Below the pieces are notes generated by a model. The model did not search any database, was not told where the DNA came from, and was given only the letters and a program-made list of their open reading frames with translations. From the NCBI GenBank assembly GCA_910574805.1, contig CAJTCV010000002.1:1-64000 (forward strand): 64,000 bases of DNA. The letters run 5' to 3'. Shown here one piece after another: positions 7,932-15,479 of this stretch. How positions within the stretch are numbered: the first letter of the stretch is position 1; every line of letters begins with the position of its first letter. The DNA comes from Lachnospiraceae bacterium (lineage in GTDB: Bacteria > Bacillota > Clostridia > Lachnospirales > Lachnospiraceae). Both the position numbers and the translations under genes were made by a program.

Positions 7932-9163
7932 ATGGTGAAACCAATACAAAATAAAAAGAATAACACTCCAATCGTTGTAAGCTCCCATAATGTACATTTG
8001 GATTCTGATTATGTACAGTGGATACACGATATAAAAGCGCGCTTTAGAGGAGCGCAGATAAAAGCAGCTGTGAAAGTAAACTCAGAACAGTTGTTGTTCA
8101 ATTGGCAGTTGGGACGGGATCTTGTTTTGCGAAAATCAGAGGAAAAATGGGGACAAGGTATTGTTGAACAGTTAAGTCTTGATTTACAGCATGAATTTCC
8201 AGATGTGAAAGGGTTTTCAGTCAGAAACCTTTGGAATATGAAAAAATGGTATTCGTTCTATGCATTGGCGAGAACTTCTGTTGATTTAATTTGTGCAATG
8301 GATGATAAATTAAAACTCGACAGTATAAAACTGCAGCAGATTGGTGCAGAAATTCTAGAAAATAGCGAGACAGAAAAACTGCACCAAGTTGGTGCAGAAA
8401 TATCAGTTCCCTCTTTTTCGGCTTTGTTCCCTGGCGTCATCATGTAGAAATTGTTTCAAGATGTAATTCCGTGGAAGAGGCATTGTTTTACCTTCAGGGA
8501 ACAATTGAAGAAGGTTGGAGCCGGAACACCTTAATTGATTGTATAAAAGCTGGGTTATACCATAATACAGGAATGGCAAATACAAATTTTGCGGAAAAAC
8601 TCCCCGAAATACAGGGGAAGTTAGCACAGGAGATCGTAAAAGATACCTATGATTTCAGCTTTATTTCTTTGCCAAGAGGATATGATGAGACAGCACTGGA
8701 AGAGGCATTAGAACAGAACATTACCAGATTTTTACTAGAACTTGGAACGGGATTTGCGTTTATCGGAAGGCAGAAAGAAATTGTGGTTTCAGGAAAAACG
8801 CGAAAGATTGATATGCTGTTCTATCATATCCGTCTCAAATGTTATGTAGTAGTCGAATTGAAAGCAGTTTCCTTTGAACCAGAATTTGCCGGAAAATTAA
8901 ACTTTTATGTGAATGCAGTGAACGAACTTATCCGGACTTCTGAGGAAAATCCTACGATAGGGTTGTTGATTTGTAAAGATAAAGATCAGACAGAAGTGCA
9001 ATGGGCATTTCAGGGAATTCAGACGCCGATGGGAGTCGCTTCTTATGACAATATTAAACTGGAAGAGATTAAGAGGCAACTTCCTACCGAGAAAGAGATT
9101 CAGCAGCGTATCGAATTAGCAGAAGAAGAATTCAACCTAAACAGAAAGAAACAGAAAAAATGA
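7932..9163 (+). pseudogene. DUF1016 / YhcG-type PD-(D/E)XK nuclease, single-base frameshift
   Basis: Two overlapping frames make one protein. Codons from ATG 7932 give the DUF1016 N-terminal winged-helix domain (YVQWIHDIKARF, WQLGRDLV, FPDVKGFSVRNLWNMKKWY). After a one-base loss near 8430 the other frame continues WRHHVEIVSRCNSVEEALFYL and runs to 9163 with the nuclease domain: GFAFIGRQKEI, then D in RKIDMLFYH and E-x-K in VVVELKAVSF. Rejoined length is about 410 residues, slightly above the usual ~350-380. The middle (residues 118-158) has a repeated KLxQxGAEI segment. The upstream ORF ends in TAG 8445-8447. The nuclease half could be made separately from ATG 8471, but no good ribosome site is seen. 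Probably inactive. Confidence 0.8.
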
Positions 9164-9189
9164 GGTTGGAAATAAGAAGAATATAAAGG

Positions 9190-9416
9190 ATGAAAACTTC
9201 GCTTGTTTCTTCTGTATTATAGAAGAAACAGCATTTTACCAACTTCCAAAACGGATTTACCAATTTTTAAAACCATTGGATTTAGGGAAGAAAATAAGAG
9301 GCAAAAATTCTTTACCATCTCAAAAACTGGTAAACCCAAAACAGTTCCCCTCTCAATCCCGCATAAATCCAGCATTCCGTCAAAAAGTTCGCAAAACAGA
9401 TGGGGGCTATGTAGTA
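9190..9416 (+). repeat. Dispersed ~200-bp repeat, copy B
   Basis: Aligns with copy C at 10966 over essentially its whole length and, past an insertion, on through the terminator to about 9744. In one frame it reads ETAFYQLPK, then KIRGKNSLPSQKLVN, then RINPAFRQKVRKTDGGYV. The equivalent frame is also open in copies C and D, so this may be the 3' part of a vanished gene family. Confidence 0.75.
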
Positions 9417-9424
9417 TAGCCAGT

Positions 9425-9544
9425 TAAAATTTTAGGCGTTAGTCAACATATGTGTCGGTGCAGCCTGAAAGTGCCATAAACACAGTATTCTGATACAGCC
9501 AAAACCAGGAAACCAACACAGTTATTGACTAACACCAAATTTTA
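9425..9544. repeat. 120-bp inverted-repeat (MITE-like) insertion
   Basis: The ends pair: TAAAATTTTAGGCGTTAGTC at 9425 against the reverse complement of 9525-9544 (TTGACTAACACCAAATTTTA), with few mismatches. Aligning copy B with copy C of the surrounding repeat shows that C lacks exactly this segment. It therefore behaves as a discrete insertion. It has no coding capacity. Confidence 0.55.
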
Positions 9545-9558
9545 TGGCAAGTTTTGAA

Positions 9559-9590
9559 GAGCTTCAGAGAGATCTGGGGCTCTTTTTCTT
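9559..9590 (+). terminator. Intrinsic terminator after repeat copy B
   Basis: GAGCTTCAG pairs with CTGGGGCTC (including G-U pairs) around AGAGAT, followed by TTTTTCTTTT. Confidence 0.75.
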
Positions 9591-9764
9591 TTCTGAAACA
9601 GGGAATTTGGATTGTAACATATGGATATGTTTTTGAAAAGTAGTTTCAAAACAAACTGTTTTGATTGAAATATAAACGGTGAGGCAACATGAAATTAAAA
9701 ATATTAGTATTCACAATGGAACATGTAAATCAATACTATGATAACATTGTATTTTGAGGATTTA

Positions 9765-9994
9765 TATTTCCCGACCATATGTCACATATTCTGCAGCTGA
9801 TGCTTTGGGGCAGATATGCAGCCGAAGGTGGTGAAGAGCATCATGGAGATCAACATTACAGTATAACGATTGACATTGATACTCATGTGGCGGATGAGAA
9901 GTATCGGGGGGAAATTGGGAAGTTTGGAAAGGCTATGGAGGTTGCTGAATTGGGAAAAACGGACAATTCTGGAATGGTGCAGACGCTTCAGTAA
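9765..9994 (+). pseudogene. Tyrosine integrase C-terminal remnant
   Basis: Corresponds to the last ~70 codons of the integrase at 152-1417 (GHQHYSTTIDIYTHV there; EHHGDQHYSITIDIDTHV here, then EKYRGEIGKFGKAMEV and NSGMVQTLQ). The catalytic tyrosine is Asp (TAT to GAT) and the HxxR box is missing. A short ORF begins at ATG 9689 (MKLKILVFTM) after GGTGAGG. It runs out after 22 codons and is shared with the area after copy C. This is mobile-element debris. Confidence 0.7.
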
Positions 9995-10147
9995 GGTGCA
10001 TATATTAAAATAGTAAATAATAGTAAAGTGACAGCAAATGACTCAGAATCTGAAAATTGAATAAACTGATTGAAAAAAGGGTCCGGAGATGATAAGATAA
10101 AAATAAGAACAGGAAAACAAGTGTTTTGTTGAAGAGGAGGCGACAGA

Positions 10148-10327
10148 ATGGCTACATCCAGTATACTGACCAATGTAAAGATTACTGATCCGAAAAAAAT
10201 TGAATCCTTTATCAAGGCTCTTGATGCTTCGGCAGATGATCCCAAAAGAGAGCCATCCGCACCGGTGAGCCGCCAGATGACAAATATAGACGAGATACGG
10301 AGATTGATGTCCAAGAGGGTTCGATAA
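10148..10327 (+). CDS. Small protein upstream of GNAT-like gene (putative antitoxin)
   Basis: A 59-residue ORF from ATG 10148 with GAGGAGG nine bases upstream. It begins MATSSILTNVKITDPKKIE and ends DEIRRLMSKRVR. The TAA is one base before the ATG of the next gene, so the two are surely co-translated. The arrangement (small helical basic protein followed by an acetyltransferase-like protein) is that of GNAT toxin-antitoxin pairs such as TacAT-type systems. No ribbon-helix-helix was identified with certainty, so the role is inferred. Confidence 0.65.
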   Translation: MATSSILTNVKITDPKKIESFIKALDASADDPKREPSAPVSRQMTNIDEIRRLMSKRVR

Positions 10328-10328
10328 A

Positions 10329-10913
10329 ATGAAGGAATATACAGTAGTCAATATATTGGATATGTTGGAAGCAATCGGAGAGGAGAACTTAAGTGCAATT
10401 CTCTCCGATTTTTCTTGTCCGATCAATAAAGAAATTGAAAATTTTGTATGGCATAATGCGATTGAATTTGCAAAAAAGAAAATGTCCATTACATATTTCC
10501 TTATGGATGCAGAAGGCGAGATTACAGCAATCTTTACTTTAACCCATAAGGCAGTAGAAATTGGAAATGCAGATATTTCTTCGACGATGAGAAGAAAACT
10601 GTCCAGATATGCACAGTTGGATGGAAATACAAATTCCTACACAGTGTCCGCTTTTTTAATCGCGCAGTTTGGAAAAAATTATGGATTTAAAGGGAATCTG
10701 GAATTGTCCGGAAATGCTTTGATGGATGATGCGTTTGAAATATTGGGGCGAGTCCAGAGAGACATAGGTGGGGGAATCGTGTATTTGGAATGCGAGGATC
10801 GACCGAAGCTTTTGGAATTTTACCAGAATGACAAAAATCGGTTTAAGATTTTTGGGGAGAGATACTCTGAGGTGGATCAGACGAGGTATATTCAGTTACT
10901 GAAACTGTTTTAA
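10329..10913 (+). CDS. GNAT-like N-acetyltransferase family protein
   Basis: A 194-residue protein. The order of elements fits a GNAT fold: a beta-hairpin core (MSITYFLMDAEGEITAIFTL), a strand plus motif-A-like segment (YTVSAFLIAQFGKNYG, acetyl-CoA loop), a helix (LMDDAFEILGRVQRDIGG) and a final strand (GIVYLECED) followed by a LLEFYQNDKNRFKIFGERY helix/strand typical of bacterial toxin-like GNATs. It starts one base after the small upstream gene. Candidate toxin that could acetylate aminoacyl-tRNA, but the substrate cannot be read from the sequence. Confidence 0.7.
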   Translation: MKEYTVVNILDMLEAIGEENLSAILSDFSCPINKEIENFVWHNAIEFAKKKMSITYFLMDAEGEITAIFTLTHKAVEIGNADISSTMRRKLSRYAQLDGNTNSYTVSAFLIAQFGKNYGFKGNLELSGNALMDDAFEILGRVQRDIGGGIVYLECEDRPKLLEFYQNDKNRFKIFGERYSEVDQTRYIQLLKLF

Positions 10914-10965
10914 AATAAGAATTTCGCGTGATCACGTGTGATTTATCCTGCGATCACTGGGAAGG

Positions 10966-11192
10966 AAAACTTCGCTTCCTTCTTCTCCATATAGAAGAAA
11001 CGGCATTTTACCAACTTTTAAAACCGCTTTACCAAGCTCAAAATTTATCTAATTTGAAGAAGAAAACAAAAGGCAAAAAATCTTTACCAACTAAAAAACT
11101 GGTAAACAAGAGACAGAGTCCCCCTCAACCTCGCATAAATCAAGCACTCCGTCAAAAAGTTCGCAAAGCAGATGGGGGCTATGTAAGATAGT
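10966..11192 (+). repeat. Dispersed ~200-bp repeat, copy C
   Basis: Nearly colinear with copy B, including a long flank after it (terminator, then ATGAAATTAAAAATAT and flanks to about 11404), but without the 120-bp insertion. The frame reading AFYQLLKPLYQ, KGKKSLPTKKLVN and RINQALRQKVRKADGGYV is open. Confidence 0.75.
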
Positions 11193-11220
11193 CTGTTTGG
11201 ATCTAATAGTAAAGATTGAA

Positions 11221-11252
11221 GGGCTTCAGAGAGATCTGGGGCTCTTTTCTTT
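11221..11252 (+). terminator. Intrinsic terminator after repeat copy C
   Basis: GGGCTTCAG pairs with CTGGGGCTC, followed by TTTTCTTTT. It is the counterpart of the terminator after copy B. From 11253 to 11479 nothing else is recognisable beyond decayed homology to the flank of copy B. Confidence 0.7.
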
Positions 11253-11479
11253 TATGAAACTGGAATTTGGATTGTAGCACAAGAAAATATTTGTGAAAAA
11301 TAGTTCAAAAACAAATTATTTTGACCGAAAAATAAACAGTGAAGTAGTATGAAATTAAAAATATCCAGTATTCACGACGGAATATGTAAATCAATCCTAT
11401 GAAAACTAAGAGGAGAAATCGGAGAACAGCCAGAAGAAAGTTGAAGCAAATGGGGGAATAAAGAAAAATATATATTTTA

Positions 11480-11541
11480 TTGACTAATATGTACCAATTA
11501 ACATATAATATTTAGTACAATAAATAGTACGGTTTTAAGTA
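11480..11541 (+). promoter_or_regulatory. Promoter and repeated GTAC operator of the phd/yoeB locus
   Basis: TTGACT (11480-11485) and TATAAT (11504-11509) with an 18-base spacer form a good vegetative promoter. Downstream, AGTAC-type half sites recur (TTTAGTACAA, ATAGTACGG, AAGTACTGG), as expected for YefM/Phd autoregulation. Confidence 0.6.
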
Positions 11542-11557
11542 CTGGAAGGGGTGCGCT

Positions 11558-11815
11558 ATGATCGCGACAAAACAGATGGATGTAAGAGCAAATATAAAAA
11601 AATATTTTGATATGGCTTTTAGCGGGGAGACGGTAATCGTATCTCGTAAAGAGAATAAGAATGTGGTTATTATATCAGAATCAGAGTACAATGAATTAGA
11701 AAAGGCCAAAAAGAATGTTGAGTATTTGGCAAAATTAAACAGGGCAGATGAACAGGTCAAAAACGGGCAGGTGGTAACAAAAACCATGGATGAACTTCTG
11801 GCCATGGAGGAATAG
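11558..11815 (+). CDS. Phd/YefM-family antitoxin
   Basis: An 85-residue antitoxin with the Phd/YefM N-terminal DNA-binding fold: MDVRANIKKYFDMAFSGE, then TVIVSRKENKNVVIISESEYNELEKA. The C-terminal helix (EQVKNGQVVTKTMDELLAMEE) would bind the toxin. Start ATG 11558 with AAGGGG about eight bases upstream. The toxin gene begins three bases after the stop. Binds its own promoter in known systems. With the toxin frameshifted this copy is an orphan or decoy antitoxin. Confidence 0.85.
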   Translation: MIATKQMDVRANIKKYFDMAFSGETVIVSRKENKNVVIISESEYNELEKAKKNVEYLAKLNRADEQVKNGQVVTKTMDELLAMEE

Positions 11816-11818
11816 TTT

Positions 11819-12081
11819 ATGAAAATCACTTTTGCAGAAGAAGGATGGAGTGAATATCTTTATTGGCAGACACAGGATAAAAGATATTAAAAAGGATCAA
11901 TCAGTTATTGCAAAGCATAGAGAGAGATGGAGTATTACATGGAATTGGAAAGCCTGAGCCGCTGAAATATGGAAAATTCGGTTCATTTAGCAGGCGAATC
12001 GATGAGGCCAATCGTTTAGTTTATGAGGTTTCAGATAACCAAATTATTGTGAAATCCTGTAAGGGGCACTATAAGGATTGA
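11819..12081 (+). pseudogene. yoeB: YoeB-family mRNA-interferase toxin, frameshifted
   Basis: Reads MKITFAEEGWSEYLYWQTQDKR and hits TAA at 11888-11890. Shifting by one base at about 11887 restores LKRINQLLQSIERDG, GIGKPEPLKYGKFGSFSRRID and the typical YoeB end NQIIVKSCKGHYKD up to TGA 12079-12081. Rejoined length (about 87 residues) fits YoeB (84). All usual motifs are present, including the terminal HY. A one-base deletion in an A/T-rich run explains the break. The product would be dead, consistent with selection against an active toxin. Confidence 0.85.
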
Positions 12082-12145
12082 TTCTGCAGCAAAAGAGATG
12101 GCTTACTGGAATTAGCAGGACGGTGCTTAATATCAATGATGGATT

Positions 12146-12433
12146 TTGAGAGAGAAATTTATTATGGTAAATATGAATATCATGACTGAAGAGATGAAAA
12201 AAGAACTGGCATTTACAGAAGAGGAACTAAAGGAATTAGAGCAGTTTTACCAATTCCCCAAACCATTTTACCAACTTTCAAAATTCCTCAATTTTGATAC
12301 CAAAATCAGAGGCAAAAAACTTTTACCAACCAAAGGTCTGGTAAACTCAAATGCGGATATCGCTCAAACCAGCATAAATCCAGGGCTTCTGCTAAAAGTT
12401 CGCAAAACAGATGGGAATGTAATTTCAATTTGA
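12146..12433 (+). CDS. Small ORF carrying repeat copy D (uncertain)
   Basis: 95 codons open. The first part (MTEEMKKELAFTEEELKELEQ) looks like the start of small Lachnospiraceae antitoxin-like proteins. From residue 32 on it is the dispersed repeat, in the same frame that is open in the other copies (FYQFPKPFYQLSKFLNF, IRGKKLLPTKGLVN). Likely a chimeric ORF made when the repeat joined another gene. No good ribosome site was found. Confidence 0.3.
   Translation: MREKFIMVNMNIMTEEMKKELAFTEEELKELEQFYQFPKPFYQLSKFLNFDTKIRGKKLLPTKGLVNSNADIAQTSINPGLLLKVRKTDGNVISI
12236..12424 (+). repeat. Dispersed ~200-bp repeat, copy D
   Basis: Keeps the block order of copies A-C (TTTTACCAA blocks, AAACTTTTACCAACCAAAGG, TCTGGTAAA, CATAAATCCAG, AAAAGTTCGCAAAACAGATG) but diverges in the first third and after the end. 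It is also followed by a terminator. Confidence 0.65.
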
Positions 12434-12448
12434 TAAGATGAAGCAAGA

Positions 12449-12481
12449 CGCTGGAAACCCGACAGGTTGCCAGCGTTTTTT
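12449..12481 (+). terminator. Intrinsic terminator after repeat copy D
   Basis: CGCTGG pairs with CCAGCG (with inner AACC/GGTT), followed by six T residues. Confidence 0.8.
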
Positions 12482-12654
12482 GTGTTTCTGGGGTGTCATT
12501 TTGGGATTTTTGGGATGATAGAAATTAGAGAATTTTGCGGAAAAGTTGTCTGCCGAGTGATATCAAGAATACAGAGGAAGATATGCGGCGCGTCATAAAG
12601 ATTGTACGGCAGCAGTTTGGAGCATAAACTAAATGGAATGTGGAGGTAATTTCA

Positions 12655-12750
12655 ATGAGGAATATCTACAATTTTTCTGCTGGCCCGGCTGTTTTGCCGG
12701 AGCCGGTTTTACAGGAAGCAGCTGATGAAATGATGGATTATAAGGTGTAG
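12655..12750 (+). pseudogene. serC: Phosphoserine aminotransferase (serC), 5' fragment only
   Basis: Starts with a good ribosome site (TGGAGG, seven bases) and reads [19 protein letters not shown] then [11 protein letters not shown], the characteristic SerC start. After 31 codons homology ends in a TAG at 12748. The next bases are unrelated and lead into the palindromic element at 12827. The gene is therefore cut off by an insertion or deletion. Just upstream (about 12546-12629) an open fragment ending KIVRQQFGA is the tail of another lost gene. Confidence 0.8.
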
Positions 12751-12826
12751 TGGTCAAGCTTTTTTGTAACATTTGTGGCTAAAAAAATCATGTCGCTTAC
12801 CGTTAGGATGGATGCAGTTTCCGCCA

Positions 12827-12953
12827 CCCTTGACAGCCGCCCAAAGGGATGTCGTCAGATACCTGCCGACGGCGATGAACTCAGGAACAGACTTTCTTGT
12901 ACATCCGCCGTCGGCCATGGGAATGTAACATCCCTCTGGGCGGCTGTCAAGGG
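12827..12953. repeat. 127-bp nested palindrome
   Basis: Outer arms 12827-12852 and 12928-12953 match in 25 of 26 positions (CCCTTGACAGCCGCCC...). Inside, GCCGACGGCG (12865-12874) pairs perfectly with CGCCGTCGGC (12906-12915). The whole is GC-rich against its surroundings. An ORF crosses it (12775-13008), but this is probably just the translation of the palindrome. Could be a miniature mobile element or a structured RNA; identity unknown. Confidence 0.7.
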
Positions 12954-13031
12954 CATGCCCCTGCGGTATGAAAACAAATCAGGAGCTGAAAAGGCGGAGA
13001 AACTTTAGATTCGGTTCTTAGAAAAGGGCTT

Positions 13032-13616
13032 TTATTTTCTCTGGTCATGAATCAGGAAACTCTCCAGCCCTGCTTTGATAAAAGCGTCAATCGTTTTCTG
13101 TATTTTCTTCCAGTCGCTGCAGTGATTGCGGGACATAAGTTTATTGATTGCCAGGCAGCCATTCATCTGAAAGTAAAAGACCGCCTCAGCCTCTTCAAAC
13201 GTAAGGATGCTGTGAGACATGAGCCAGGTAATATATTGTTCCTTATGATCCGCCATTTTGTCAATAATTTTTGAAAAGATGGTATCATCCAGGAGCAGAT
13301 AACGGAACATGTTATTGCTGTGAATTTTATCACAGAACGGATAAGAACAGTTTGGAGAATCGCATTTCTGAGACAGGACATGCTCCATGACGCTGGAGGT
13401 GTCAGAGAGCATGTCATCCAGTATATCATCCAGAACATCATTCATATCATAATAATGCAGATAAAAAGTACCCCGGTTGATCTCAGCCCTGCGGCACAGC
13501 TCGGTAACCGTAATTTTTGCAAAATGATTTTTTTCCAGCAGTTGTAATAAAGTATCTTTTATGACCTGCTTCGTATATCGAATACGCCGGTCTTCTTTTT
13601 TGGTTTTTTCAGCCAT
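13032..13616 (-). CDS. TetR-family regulator
   Basis: A 194-residue repressor. The N-terminal HTH is clear: YTKQVIKDTLLQLLEKNHFAKITVTELCRRAEINRGTFYLHYYDM. The C-terminal ligand domain is the variable type (TetR_C_8-like, ending KAGLESFLIHDQRK). It contains a Cys-rich loop, CDSPNCSYPFCDKIH, that could bind metal. Start taken at ATG 13616 because GAGGGGAAG lies just upstream; the longer GTG start at 13634 lacks a site. It diverges from the CooC/AAA operon with 152 bp between starts and is the obvious candidate to control it. Confidence 0.85.
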   Translation of the reverse strand: MAEKTKKEDRRIRYTKQVIKDTLLQLLEKNHFAKITVTELCRRAEINRGTFYLHYYDMNDVLDDILDDMLSDTSSVMEHVLSQKCDSPNCSYPFCDKIHSNNMFRYLLLDDTIFSKIIDKMADHKEQYITWLMSHSILTFEEAEAVFYFQMNGCLAINKLMSRNHCSDWKKIQKTIDAFIKAGLESFLIHDQRK

Positions 13617-13709
13617 GATCTTCCCCTCTGTCACTCAACAATTTCCCGGATCTGTTCAGTAACCGTACAGATTTTCCATATTGTTTCTTGTCTTTTTGAT
13701 AAGAGCCAT

Positions 13710-13725
13710 TATACTGTATCGTATA
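13710..13725. promoter_or_regulatory. Possible TetR operator
   Basis: TATAC-N6-GTATA, a short palindrome between the divergent TetR gene and the CooC operon, about 45 bp before the CooC start. Confidence 0.35.
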
Positions 13726-13768
13726 AAAATAATCAACACGTTGTTCAAAAAATATTGGAGGTAACAAT

Positions 13769-14539
13769 ATGGGACATATTATTGCAGTGGCCGGAAAAGG
13801 CGGTGTGGGTAAGACGACTTTGTGCGGACTGATGATTCAGTATCTGTGTGAGCATGGGAAAAAGCCGGTGCTGGCTGTGGATGCGGATGCCAATTCCAAT
13901 CTGAATGAAGTGCTCGGCGTGGAAATCGGCGCTACCCTTGGAGAGCTGCGGGAAGAAATTGAGCGGGCGGGAATGGATGACCGCTATCAGATTCCGTCCG
14001 GGATGACAAAACAGGCATGGCTGGAGATTCGGATGGCAGACGCCATTATCGAAGAAGATGATTTTGACTTTATGGTTATGGGGCGCACCCAGGGACAGGG
14101 ATGTTACTGTTTTGTCAACGGTCTGGTGCAGACACAGATTCAGAAGCTCCAGAGCCATTACCCTTACGTGGTGGTGGACAATGAGGCAGGCATGGAGCAT
14201 GTTAGCAGAGGCCTGCTCCCTTCCATGAAGACAGCGGTTCTGGTCAGCGACTGCTCCAGAAGAGGCGTACAGGCAGCCGGAAGGATTGCGGAATTGATGA
14301 AGGAACTGGGGATGAAGCCGGAAAAAACAGGAGTAATCATCAACCGTGCCCCAGAGGGCAGGCTGGATGAGGGCACAAAGAAAGAGATTGAGAAGCAGGG
14401 GCTGACGCTGCTGGGAGTGATTCCGCAGGATGAAATGGTCTACCGTTATGACTGCGACGGAAAACCGCTTGTGGAACTGCCGGAAGAGACGCCGGTCAAA
14501 AAGGCTTTGTACAAGATTCTGGAAGGGATGGGATTGTAG
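13769..14539 (+). CDS. cooC: CooC-type Ni-cluster maturation ATPase, paralog 1
   Basis: A 256-residue MinD/ParA-type ATPase. Deviant Walker A is GKGGVGKTT (9-17), then DADANSNLNEVLG, C112-Y-C114 (the CxC pair used for Ni/Zn binding in CooC of carbon monoxide dehydrogenase systems), and VVVDNEAGMEHVSRG (switch/Walker B). First gene of an operon after GGAGGT. CooC proteins load nickel into the C-cluster of CO dehydrogenase, but no CODH gene (cooS) is in the window, so the client enzyme is unknown. Two further paralogs follow. Its stop is directly followed by the next start. Confidence 0.85.
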   Translation: MGHIIAVAGKGGVGKTTLCGLMIQYLCEHGKKPVLAVDADANSNLNEVLGVEIGATLGELREEIERAGMDDRYQIPSGMTKQAWLEIRMADAIIEEDDFDFMVMGRTQGQGCYCFVNGLVQTQIQKLQSHYPYVVVDNEAGMEHVSRGLLPSMKTAVLVSDCSRRGVQAAGRIAELMKELGMKPEKTGVIINRAPEGRLDEGTKKEIEKQGLTLLGVIPQDEMVYRYDCDGKPLVELPEETPVKKALYKILEGMGL

Positions 14540-15475
14540 ATGAGAGAGGATAAAAGTTTGCTGATTTCCTATCTGGAGCAGCAGAAAATGGATGACAGTC
14601 TGATTCATGACGTAGTGGAATTCAGAGAGAAATACGAAACAGCGGAGGAAGTGCGGGAACGGGTCTATATTCCGGATATGCTTTTTTATGGAAAAGACAT
14701 TCTGGAAATGTCGGCAGCGGCGCTTCTGCAGGGAGAAAATCTTCTGCTTTCCGGGGCGAAGGCAACCGGAAAAAATGTACTGTGCGAGACGCTTGCGTGG
14801 ATCTTTGGGAGACCTTCCTATGATATTTCTTTTCATGTCAATACAGACAGCGCTTCCTTAATTGGGACCGATACGTTTATCCATAATGAAGTTCAGCTCC
14901 GCAAAGGTCCGGTTTATCAATGTGCGGAATTTGGCGGCTTTGGAATCCTGGATGAAGTCAATATGGCCAAAAATGATGCGGTTTCTGTGCTCCATGCCAC
15001 GCTGGACCACCGCAGACGCATCGATGTTCCAGGGTACGCAAGGGTTAAGCTGCATCCGGCCACGCGGTTTATCGGGACAATGAATTACGGATATGCCGGA
15101 ACGAAAGAGCTGAATGAAGCTCTGGTATCCCGGTTTATGGTAGTGGATATGCCGCCGCTTTCGGAAGAGACCATTCGCTTTCTGCTCAAAAAACATTTTG
15201 CAGATGTAAAGGAGCAGGCACTTAAGCAGTTCACCGGGTTGTTTCTGGATCTGCAGGAAAAGGTTTACAATGGAGAGGCTTCCGCCCGGTCGCTGGATCT
15301 GCGCGGCCTGATCGCTTCCATGAAAGCAATCCGTTCCAATCTGTCGCCCCTTTCGGCAATTCGTATGGGAATTGTGAATAAGAGCTTTGACGTATTTGAA
15401 AAAGAAATGCTGGAAGATGTGATTGCGACCCGGATTCCGTCCTCCTGGACCAGGGCGGAGATCTTCGAGGGGTGA
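14540..15475 (+). CDS. MoxR-type AAA+ ATPase (CbbQ/NorQ-like)
   Basis: A 311-residue AAA+ ATPase beginning immediately after the stop of the first CooC. Walker A is GAKATGKN (72-79), Walker B is GILDEVNMAK (D138, E139), and the pre-sensor segment RFIGTMNYGYAGTKELNEALVSRF is typical of the MoxR/CbbQ/NorQ group. These work with a vWA protein (the next gene) to insert metal cofactors or remodel metalloenzymes such as NO reductase, Rubisco or CoxD/E-type CODH. Cytoplasmic. Close spacing shows one operon. Confidence 0.85.
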   Translation: MREDKSLLISYLEQQKMDDSLIHDVVEFREKYETAEEVRERVYIPDMLFYGKDILEMSAAALLQGENLLLSGAKATGKNVLCETLAWIFGRPSYDISFHVNTDSASLIGTDTFIHNEVQLRKGPVYQCAEFGGFGILDEVNMAKNDAVSVLHATLDHRRRIDVPGYARVKLHPATRFIGTMNYGYAGTKELNEALVSRFMVVDMPPLSEETIRFLLKKHFADVKEQALKQFTGLFLDLQEKVYNGEASARSLDLRGLIASMKAIRSNLSPLSAIRMGIVNKSFDVFEKEMLEDVIATRIPSSWTRAEIFEG

Positions 15476-15479
15476 CGGT

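Noticed and set aside
11882-11890. Programmed frameshift in yoeB
   Set aside because: No typical slippery heptamer with a downstream structure was seen. YoeB genes are not known to need frameshifting. A single-base deletion is simpler.
12775-13008. 77-residue ORF across the nested palindrome
   Set aside because: Nearly all of it is the palindrome itself read in one frame, with no ribosome site or family likeness.
13745-14836. Long minus-strand ORF opposite the first CooC gene
   Set aside because: It is a shadow of a clearly coding frame on the other strand, with no motif of its own. The same holds for 25143-26381 on the minus strand.
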